Shown here one piece after another: positions 1 to 4,782 of a stretch of 5,035 bases of DNA. The stretch lies in NCBI GenBank assembly GCA_964631295.1, contig CAZVXI010000213.1, positions 1 to 5,035 on the forward strand. The letters run 5' to 3'. The notes beneath the pieces are model-generated. The model made no database searches. It saw nothing but the letters and a program-made list of their open reading frames with translations, and was not told the DNA's origin. Each line of letters opens with the position of its first letter. Within the stretch, counting starts at the first letter, position 1. Source of the stretch: CAZVXI01 sp964631295 (GTDB taxonomy: Bacteria > Planctomycetota > Phycisphaerae > Phycisphaerales > SM1A02). A program made the translations under genes and the position numbers.

Positions 1-1
1 C

Positions 2-139
2 AGCTTCACCGAAGTCCCCGCGCCCGGCGCGCTGGCACTCCTCGGCGTCGCAGCGATCACCGGGCGCTCCCGAAGGCGGCGATGCAGCCCCACAAGTGAG
101 CGCGGAAGTATCAACATGATGCGCGAGGCAACGCGCTGA
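2..139 (+). CDS. C-terminal end of a PEP-CTERM-like sorted exported protein (partial)
   Basis: Only the last 45 codons are in the window; the gene begins to the left. The frame reads EVPAPGALALLGVAAITGRS followed by RRRR. This is the three-part C-terminal signal of PEP-CTERM proteins: a short Pro motif (here VPAP rather than VPEP), one hydrophobic helix of about 12-15 residues, and an arginine cluster. Such tails direct exported proteins to an exosortase in the inner membrane, which removes the tail. The passenger domain is not visible, so its function is unknown. Oddly, about 18 residues (CSPTSERGS... to the TGA at 137-139) follow the arginine cluster, whereas these proteins usually end within a few residues of it. 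A one-base shift would end the protein at the TGA at 97-99. The frame was chosen because the other two show no such pattern. It converges with the minus-strand gene ending at 161. Confidence 0.72.
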   Translation, partial: SFTEVPAPGALALLGVAAITGRSRRRRCSPTSERGSINMMREATR

Positions 140-160
140 GTGTGGTGTGTACAGGAGTGA

Positions 161-1423
161 TCAATCCCGCGAATTCTTCGCCGGCCAGCGGAGGTCATCG
201 ACGTACAGGTCCAGATGCTGGAGCGGATCGGAGACAGTTGTTGTGATGCGTGGCAGATTGTTGGTCATCTTCCAGGCCGGCTCGTCAGGCCGTTCCAGCC
301 GTTCGATGATCGCCAGCGCGCACAAGCGAAGCTGCTCATCGTCGCTGTCGGTATGATCGCGCAACCAGGGGATGACCGCCGGGCCGAGTCGATACAGAGC
401 AGGTGCGGCAACTTTGGCGTCGCCGGCAACATTGTTGTCGCGTAAGTGCTCGATCAGGATTGGCGCAGCTTCATGCGTCAGCGAGACCATGTTCGCGTGC
501 CCGACGATTGCGGCCGAGAGCAGCCGCTGCTGCGGATCATCGCCGGTCATGCCTCGCTGGAGTTGCGGCTTGGCTTCGTACGCCCATGTGATCAGATAGC
601 GCGAAGCGCTGCTCGCATTATGTATTCCGATGTAATACGACACCTCGCTGCGATCATCGCGCAGATCTTCGATGCACGCATCGAGCAGGGCCTGCGACGG
701 TTCTGAACACCTCCATCGAAGCATGCCACCAGCAAGAATGCGCGCCTGTGCATCACCCTCGGTGAGGATGCGCTCCAGCGCGGGCTGCGAGTGAGGCCAA
801 AGCGTCGAAAGCGTGTCCATCGCGCGATCCGCATTCCATTTGACATCATCATCACATAACTCGCTCGCCGCCCGGTCGCAGATGATCGATGCGGACCAGT
901 GGTCGACCGCACCATCGAACACGCGGCGTCGGACTTCATCTGAGACGATCTCACTGGCGCGATCGGAAATGCTCACGCGATCCAGCGCGACAAGTGCGAG
1001 TGTCGGCACGGGGCGAATCCACCCGCCTGCCATGATCGCAGGCCAGAGCCAGAGCACCCCGGCGGTGAACAACAGCGTGCCTGCGAGCGTTCCCGTGCGG
1101 AAACGTCGGCCGTCGCGTCTGAGTCTATGCCGTTCAATCCGCCCGCCGCACTCCGGGCAATGAACAGTGTCATCACCATCACCATCACGACCGTCATCAA
1201 CATCAACATTGGACATGTGCGAGACGTGCCCGGTCAACTGGTACCAGCATCTCCCGCGCCACAGCCAGCCGCGGATGTCAAGCCATCGAATCCAGATCGG
1301 CAGGCGTGGCGATCCCGGGCAGCGCACACCTTCGCCGCGCGGCCGGGTGCGCCACATCACAATCGCGCACGCCACGCCACCCAGAAGCAACAGCATCGAC
1401 AGCAATCCGAGAATCTCATGCAT
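161..1423 (-). CDS. Hypothetical membrane protein with degenerate zinc ribbon and HEAT-like repeats
   Basis: I do not recognise a named family for this 420-residue protein. A hydrophobic segment at residues 4-23 is followed by a short soluble stretch with CWYQLTG (59-65) and HCPECGG (88-94). This resembles the small 'C..C.YdL.G...CPECG' zinc ribbon seen in many planctomycete membrane proteins, but the first Cys of the first pair is replaced (Arg56). The two halves are separated by an Asp/Gly-rich insert (73-85). A second membrane segment spans about 111-133. The C-terminal 280 residues look mostly helical, with HEAT-like units near 201-235, 298-330 and 335-377 (for example AAPILIEHLRD and VAAPALYRLGPAVIPWLRD). 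A binding or scaffold role is possible, but no enzyme motif is visible. The ATG at 1423 was preferred over one at 1564 because the longer form overlaps dus by 116 bases and adds a non-hydrophobic lead. GGGGAG lies 3 bases before the ATG, and the protein then begins directly with the membrane segment. It starts 25 bases after the dus stop, so co-transcription is likely. Confidence 0.75.
   Translation of the reverse strand: MHEILGLLSMLLLLGGVACAIVMWRTRPRGEGVRCPGSPRLPIWIRWLDIRGWLWRGRCWYQLTGHVSHMSNVDVDDGRDGDGDDTVHCPECGGRIERHRLRRDGRRFRTGTLAGTLLFTAGVLWLWPAIMAGGWIRPVPTLALVALDRVSISDRASEIVSDEVRRRVFDGAVDHWSASIICDRAASELCDDDVKWNADRAMDTLSTLWPHSQPALERILTEGDAQARILAGGMLRWRCSEPSQALLDACIEDLRDDRSEVSYYIGIHNASSASRYLITWAYEAKPQLQRGMTGDDPQQRLLSAAIVGHANMVSLTHEAAPILIEHLRDNNVAGDAKVAAPALYRLGPAVIPWLRDHTDSDDEQLRLCALAIIERLERPDEPAWKMTNNLPRITTTVSDPLQHLDLYVDDLRWPAKNSRD
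1165..1212 (-). repeat. Short GAT/GGT/GTT tandem repeat inside the hypothetical membrane protein gene
   Basis: Read on the minus strand, this stretch contains two copies of GTTGAT and, after a short interruption, three tandem GATGGT-like units (GATGGTGATGGTGAT). It encodes VDVDDGRDGDGDD, the acidic linker between the two halves of the zinc ribbon. It is in frame and a multiple of three, so changes in copy number would lengthen or shorten the linker without disrupting the gene. It looks like a local replication-slippage expansion rather than a mobile element. Confidence 0.6.
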
Positions 1424-1448
1424 TCGCTCCCCGGCTATCGGCCGCTCG

Positions 1449-2603
1449 TCAGGCGGAGTGTGAGGATTCGAGCACCGTCCCGGGATGCGCGTGGTATGCC
1501 TCATCCACGATGGTCCGCCAGTCCGCCAGCGATCGGCACCGGATGAACTGCTGGCGCACGGCATCAGGTGTCGGATGATGCACGGAGAACTTGATGCCGA
1601 ACTTGCGCATCATGCGCGATGCGGCCGCTTCACCCCAGAGCGTGACGGACAGCTCGAAGTGGTCGAGCAGCACCTGCCGCTGTTCGCTGAGCGTTGGTTC
1701 GGCTGGCTGCTCGCCTGCCATCAGTTGCCTCGCCTGGCGGAAGATCCACGGGTTGCCGATGCACCCTCGCGCGACGCTGACCGCCTTGACGCCTGTGAGT
1801 TCGAGCATCGCGAAGATGTCGTTGACCGTCCAGATATCGCCCGAGCCGAAGATGATGCGATCCGAATAGCGCGCGACGAGATCGGTCAGAAACGGCCAGC
1901 GCCCCGGGCCCTTGTATTTCTGCTGCACAGTCCTGCAGTGGACGGTCGCCCATGCGTAGCCGAGTTCATACGCAGCATTGAAGATCCGCTCGAAGTTGCC
2001 CGCCATCTCCGGCGTGTCATCGAATGCCCGCCGAATCTTCACGGTCGTCGGCATGCGATCCGGCACGGCATTGCGCACGGCCCGCAACACGTCGATGGCT
2101 TCATCGGGCATGGCAAGAAAGTGCCCGCCGCGCTGCCGTTTGCGAATCTTCTTCACCGGACAGGCGAGGTTGACATCAATGACATCGTGCCCCATCCCAA
2201 CGAGCAGTTCCGCGCCGCGCGCCATCTCATCAGGGTGGGTGCCCATGATCTGCCCTGCGATGGGGTGGTCGTCGAGCCCGGCGGCGCGGTTCTCATCCGG
2301 ATCGCCCGTGCCGCACTCTTCTGCGAGCAAGTCCGGGTCTTCGCGCGTCCGGCCCTTGCCGCCGTTGATGAGCGTGCGATCGAGCAGCGCCTCGGTAATC
2401 GCGTAGGGGCAGCCATGCCGGCGGGCGATGAGCCGCATCGCGCCATCGGAATAGCCGGCAAGCCCCGCCTGAAAGAACGGCGCATCGAAGCCCGGAACGA
2501 TCGCGCCGATGCGCCGATCCATCTCATACGAGCGCGCGATGTCCGCGATCGACCGGGCTGTGATCTTCGCGGGCACATCATGTGGCGTCATCTCGACAGA
2601 CAT
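1449..2603 (-). CDS. dus: tRNA-dihydrouridine synthase (Dus family, FMN-dependent TIM barrel)
   Basis: This 384-residue protein is a flavoenzyme of the Dus family, which reduces uridine to dihydrouridine in tRNA loops using FMN and NADPH. Visible motifs in family order are: QAGLAGYSD (45-53, the usual PMAGvtD FMN-binding loop), GQIMG (117-121), DVIDVNLACPVKKI (140-153) with the catalytic Cys at 148, TVKIR (187-191), VHCRTVQQKYKG (221-232, family H.RT...Y.G), and FGSGDI (252-257) followed by ARGCIGNPWIF (278-288, phosphate-binding end of the barrel). A helical C-terminal tRNA-binding domain follows. Length is in the upper part of the family range, mainly from about 35 extra N-terminal residues and an insert near 85-112. 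Several motifs are off consensus, so I do not assign DusA, B or C; DusB-like is the closest guess. The ATG at 2603 was chosen over 2666, which would overlap the toxin gene, because of the -10-like box just upstream; the ATG at 2591 is also possible. No Shine-Dalgarno is visible. The membrane-protein gene follows 25 bases downstream. Confidence 0.93.
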   Translation of the reverse strand: MSVEMTPHDVPAKITARSIADIARSYEMDRRIGAIVPGFDAPFFQAGLAGYSDGAMRLIARRHGCPYAITEALLDRTLINGGKGRTREDPDLLAEECGTGDPDENRAAGLDDHPIAGQIMGTHPDEMARGAELLVGMGHDVIDVNLACPVKKIRKRQRGGHFLAMPDEAIDVLRAVRNAVPDRMPTTVKIRRAFDDTPEMAGNFERIFNAAYELGYAWATVHCRTVQQKYKGPGRWPFLTDLVARYSDRIIFGSGDIWTVNDIFAMLELTGVKAVSVARGCIGNPWIFRQARQLMAGEQPAEPTLSEQRQVLLDHFELSVTLWGEAAASRMMRKFGIKFSVHHPTPDAVRQQFIRCRSLADWRTIVDEAYHAHPGTVLESSHSA

Positions 2604-2609
2604 GGTGCG

Positions 2610-2638
2610 ATGATAGAGCGGTTGCGCCGGCCTATGGT
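2610..2638 (-). promoter_or_regulatory. Candidate leaderless promoter of dus
   Basis: On the minus strand TATCAT occupies 2615-2610, and only 6 bases (CGCACC) separate it from the ATG at 2603. If it is a -10 box, transcription would start at or next to the A of the ATG. The hexamer 17 bases upstream (ACCATA) matches TTGACA at only two positions, so the -35 is poor. The site overlaps the 3' end of the toxin gene. Support is the -10-like box, its spacing, the missing Shine-Dalgarno and the same arrangement at pyrB and folA. Confidence 0.4.
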
Positions 2639-2931
2639 TTCCACGTCCCAGGTCGACGAATCGCATTCCAGATCGTCAGGATCACAACCCCATCATCCTG
2701 AATGTCGTACACGATCCAGTAACCGAACCTCGGGAGAATCGCTTTGCGCGTGCTCTCTGGCTCGCCCGGCACTTTCGGGTTCGCGTCGGGGAATGCGGAG
2801 ATCATTTGACACGACGCTTCAACAGCTTGAAGAAATGCCTCTCCCGACCCCTCTCGCTCCTGTTCAAGGTACTCGGCCGATCGAGCGAGTTGGTTCGTTG
2901 CATACTCAGTCCACCGCACACCAGATGGCAT
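2632..2931 (-). CDS. ParE/RelE-superfamily toxin of a type II toxin-antitoxin pair
   Basis: This 99-residue protein has the size and residue pattern of the ParE/RelE fold. VRWTEYATNQLARSAEYLEQ (5-24) forms the first strand and long amphipathic helix. EAFLQAVEASCQMISAFPDA (31-50) is the second helix, ending in the typical 'FP' turn. TRKAILPRFGYWIVYDIQDD (61-80) and VVILTIWNAIRRPGTW (82-97) are the C-terminal strands, matching the family pattern 'R....p.Y.i.Y.i.dd.i.il.i.h.rR.pgyW'. RelE members cut mRNA on the ribosome and ParE members poison DNA gyrase; the sequence does not settle which applies, though the partner looks ParD-like. The gene starts inside the antitoxin stop (TGATG), and a GAGG 11 bases before the ATG could also load ribosomes. 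It appears intact. The stop TAG lies 28 bases before dus. Confidence 0.82.
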   Translation of the reverse strand: MPSGVRWTEYATNQLARSAEYLEQEREGSGEAFLQAVEASCQMISAFPDANPKVPGEPESTRKAILPRFGYWIVYDIQDDGVVILTIWNAIRRPGTWKP

Positions 2932-3155
2932 CAGAGCGATTTCCTCGCGCGGTCAATCGCTTCGTGCGTGTCTAACGATGGCGATTCAAGAGCGCTGCGA
3001 CGGCCCGCATCAATGTGTTCCTTGAGCTCGTCGAGCTTGTCCACGGCCGCCACATCCGCTTGGAGATATGGCAACAGTCGCTCGACCTGCTCGGGGGTCA
3101 ATGCGTCTAGCTGCTTGATGAACTCACGCTTCGTCATAAAATCATTATCCGACAT
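2931..3155 (-). CDS. Putative antitoxin, partner of the ParE-like toxin
   Basis: This 74-residue acidic/basic protein lies directly upstream of the toxin and shares one base with it (TGATG), the usual antitoxin-first order. Its C-terminal half, LDELKEHIDAGRRSALESPS (41-60) followed by HEAIDRARKSL, resembles the toxin-wrapping tail of ParD-type antitoxins, where a helix ends in '...I..G..Sg.a...d.e.i...a...l'. The N-terminal half (MTKREFIKQLDALTPEQVER, 7-26) shows no clear ribbon-helix-helix signature, so the DNA-binding class is uncertain. The identification rests partly on position. The ATG at 3155 was chosen because a GAAGTGAAG purine stretch lies about 6 bases before it; ATGs at 3194 and 3137 are alternatives. 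The pair would be expected to repress its own transcription. Confidence 0.68.
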   Translation of the reverse strand: MSDNDFMTKREFIKQLDALTPEQVERLLPYLQADVAAVDKLDELKEHIDAGRRSALESPSLDTHEAIDRARKSL

Positions 3156-3184
3156 TGCGTGCTTCACTTCAAGCCCTGACCGCC

Positions 3185-3199
3185 CGAGCCGCATGCTCG
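3185..3199. repeat. Inverted repeat upstream of the antitoxin
   Basis: CGAGC and GCTCG arms of 5 bases flank a 5-base centre (CGCAT on the plus strand), inside the 68-base gap between the folA stop and the antitoxin start. No T-run follows on the minus strand, so it is a poor terminator. It could be an operator for the toxin-antitoxin complex or chance in GC-rich DNA. Confidence 0.3.
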
Positions 3200-3223
3200 C
3201 CGCGTAGCAATCAATCGGTTAGA

Positions 3224-3733
3224 TCACGTTCGCTCCCACCTCTCGAATGTATAGGCATGGGCATGGCGATCATCCGCGGCGTGTCGCTCCGCAGACACCC
3301 GCTGCCATTGATCGTGATCAAACTCCGGGAACCACGCATCACCGTCGCCGATCGTCGTGTGCACGATCGTCAGTTCGAGTCGATCCGCGTGTGGCAGAGC
3401 AAGCGAATAGATCTCGCCGCCGCCGATGATGAATGCATCCTGCGCATCAACAGAAGCAGCGATGTCCAGCGACTGACTGATGTCATGCGCCACGCGCACA
3501 GCGCCATCCGCGTCATTGTCCGGCCGCCAGTCTTGCTGACGTGTGACAACGATGTTCGTGCGATTCGGCAACGGCTTCGTGAGCGTGTCGCAAGTGCGAC
3601 GCCCCATGATCACCGGGTGCCCGGTCGTCAACTGCTTGAACCGCTTCAGGTCGGCAGGCAGATGCCATGGCAGATCGCCATCCCGGCCGATCACGCGATT
3701 CTCCGATAAGGCAGCAATCATCGTCACACGCAT
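3224..3733 (-). CDS. folA: Dihydrofolate reductase
   Basis: This 169-residue protein has the normal length of bacterial chromosomal DHFR, which reduces dihydrofolate to tetrahydrofolate with NADPH in the cytoplasm and feeds thymidylate, purine and methionine synthesis. Family motifs are all in place: MIAALSENRVIGRDGDLPWH (5-24) with the Met20-loop tryptophan at 23; PADLKRFK (26-33) with the catalytic acid at Asp28, equivalent to Asp27 of E. coli; the NADPH-binding VIMGRRT (41-47); PLPNRTNIVVTR (54-65); FIIGGGEIY (101-109), the second cofactor glycine pair; and YTFERWER (161-168), the C-terminal strand. No thyA is adjacent. The ATG at 3733 puts MRVTMIAAL in register with the family N-terminus. 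No Shine-Dalgarno precedes it, and a TATCCT box ends 7 bases upstream. The gene lies 65 bases after pyrB. Confidence 0.97.
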   Translation of the reverse strand: MRVTMIAALSENRVIGRDGDLPWHLPADLKRFKQLTTGHPVIMGRRTCDTLTKPLPNRTNIVVTRQQDWRPDNDADGAVRVAHDISQSLDIAASVDAQDAFIIGGGEIYSLALPHADRLELTIVHTTIGDGDAWFPEFDHDQWQRVSAERHAADDRHAHAYTFERWERT

Positions 3734-3740
3734 GGTGGGG

Positions 3741-3769
3741 AGGATAGCGCGCCGCGGGCCTCGTGTTCA
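3741..3769 (-). promoter_or_regulatory. Candidate leaderless promoter of folA
   Basis: On the minus strand TGAACA (3769-3764, four of six matches to TTGACA) is followed after exactly 17 bases by TATCCT (3746-3741, close to TATAAT), and 7 bases later by the folA ATG at 3733. The interval before the ATG (CCCCACC) is pyrimidine-rich with no ribosome-binding sequence. The geometry fits a sigma-70-type promoter starting at or within a base or so of the start codon. Confidence 0.5.
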
Positions 3770-3776
3770 CAGCGCG

Positions 3777-3791
3777 CGACACGTCGTGTCG
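3777..3791. terminator. Perfect 6-bp hairpin just after pyrB
   Basis: CGACAC and GTGTCG form a perfect 6-base stem around a 3-base loop, beginning 7 bases after the pyrB stop codon. On the minus strand, the pyrB direction, no T-tract follows, so it is not a classical intrinsic terminator. On the plus strand it is followed by TTTCGTTTC, which looks more terminator-like but has no plus-strand gene to serve. It may slow or end pyrB transcription, protect the 3' end of the mRNA, or bind a regulator upstream of folA. Confidence 0.4.
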
Positions 3792-3798
3792 TTTCGTT

Positions 3799-4782
3799 TC
3801 ATCGGTGCGGTGAGGCGCACAAGCGTTCGAGCACAGCCATGCGCACTGCGACGCCGTTGGTCACCTGTTGTCGAATCGCGCTGCGCTTCGGATCATCAGC
3901 AACGGCATCGGCAATCTCCAGGCCGCGGTTCATCGGCCCGGGATGCAGCACCGGCGCATCGCCAGGCAACCTCGCAGCCCGCGATTCGTTGAGCCCGTAC
4001 CGCTCCGCATAGTCGTCGCCAATCTCGCTGCCACGCTCGAACTGCACACGCAGCATCATGATCGCATCAAGCTCCGCAACCACCGCATCAAGATCATGCG
4101 CAACAGTAATCGAACCCGTCGCGTGCGGCGAACCGGAGATCGGCTCATCCGGGCACATCGATTCCGGCCCGACGAGCACGACATCCATCCCAAGCGTCGG
4201 CAGACATCGGATGTTCGAGCCGGCAACGCGGCTGTTGCGGATGTCGCCCACGATCGCGATGCGCTTGCCCGCAAGATCGCTGCCAAGCCGCTGGCGCAGC
4301 GTGAGCGCATCGAGCAGGCCCTGCGTGGGATGCTCGTTGTTGCCGTCACCCGCGTTGATCACAGGCATGTCGACATGGTCAGCCAGCATGTGCGGCGCTT
4401 CGTTCACGCTCGTGCGCATGACGATCGCATCCACGCCCATCGCAGCAACAGTCAGGCCGGTGTCGAGAAGCGTCTCACCCTTGCTGATGCTCGACCCCTT
4501 GCCTGACATGTCGAGCGTCGTCCCTCCAAGCCGCTGCGCTGCGACCGTGAAGCTGCCGCGCGTCCGTGTGGAATCTTCCAGGAACAGGTTCGCGATGATG
4601 CGCCCGGCAAGGGACTGTTCAAGATGCGAGCGATGTTCGCAGCTCGCTTCGCCCACCGTCGGCACAAACTCCGTTGCCCGATCGAGCAGTGCGGTGATAT
4701 CACCCGGCGAGAGATCAGCCAGCGTGGTCAGATCAGTTGCGGCCCATGCCGGAGCCGCCGTTGGCGATGCAGTTGCGGTCAT
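3799..4782 (-). CDS. pyrB: Aspartate carbamoyltransferase, catalytic chain
   Basis: This 327-residue enzyme joins carbamoyl phosphate to aspartate, the committed step of pyrimidine synthesis, as a cytoplasmic trimer. Family signatures appear in order: LFLEDSTRTRGSF (66-78), carbamoyl-phosphate site; SSISKGETLLDT (97-108), with Lys101 as the mobile-loop lysine equivalent to Lys84 in E. coli; VMRTS (121-125), with Arg123 equivalent to Arg105; NAGDGNNEHPTQGLLDAL (143-160), with His151 equivalent to His134; GDIRNSRVAGSNI (179-191), second-domain phosphate/aspartate loop; MLRVQFER (243-250), aspartate-binding arginine; and LHPGPMNRGLEI (279-290). All catalytic residues checked are present, so it should be active. 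Thr124 follows Arg123 where His is usual. About 15 extra Ala/Thr-rich residues lead the protein. No pyrI regulatory-chain gene is adjacent. The start ATG at 4782 overlaps the stop of the YD-repeat gene by one base. No Shine-Dalgarno is visible, and a promoter-like pair lies just upstream. Confidence 0.97.
   Translation of the reverse strand: MTATASPTAAPAWAATDLTTLADLSPGDITALLDRATEFVPTVGEASCEHRSHLEQSLAGRIIANLFLEDSTRTRGSFTVAAQRLGGTTLDMSGKGSSISKGETLLDTGLTVAAMGVDAIVMRTSVNEAPHMLADHVDMPVINAGDGNNEHPTQGLLDALTLRQRLGSDLAGKRIAIVGDIRNSRVAGSNIRCLPTLGMDVVLVGPESMCPDEPISGSPHATGSITVAHDLDAVVAELDAIMMLRVQFERGSEIGDDYAERYGLNESRAARLPGDAPVLHPGPMNRGLEIADAVADDPKRSAIRQQVTNGVAVRMAVLERLCASPHR

Noticed and set aside
140..160. 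Search for a terminator between the convergent genes
   Set aside because: The gap is only 21 bases with no inverted repeat or T-run that I can see.
1171..1188. CATCACCATCACCATCAC on the plus strand, identical to a common His-tag coding sequence
   Set aside because: It is antisense to the Asp/Gly linker of the membrane protein, blends into a wider imperfect GAT/GGT/GTT repeat, and has no vector sequence around it. It is not a cloning artefact.
1424..1564. Longer N-terminus for the HEAT-like membrane protein (ATG at 1564)
   Set aside because: It would overlap the dus coding end by 116 bases and place 47 polar residues before the membrane segment; the ATG at 1423 has a purine-rich site and a sensible N-terminus.
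2604..2666. Longer N-terminus for dus (ATG at 2666)
   Set aside because: It would overlap the end of the toxin gene by 35 bases, and the added residues show no family similarity.
1485..2975. A 496-codon open frame on the plus strand
   Set aside because: It lies antisense to dus and the toxin, its translation is rich in Arg, His and Ala with no recognisable motif, and the opposite strand carries clear family signatures. It is a by-product of GC-rich codon use.
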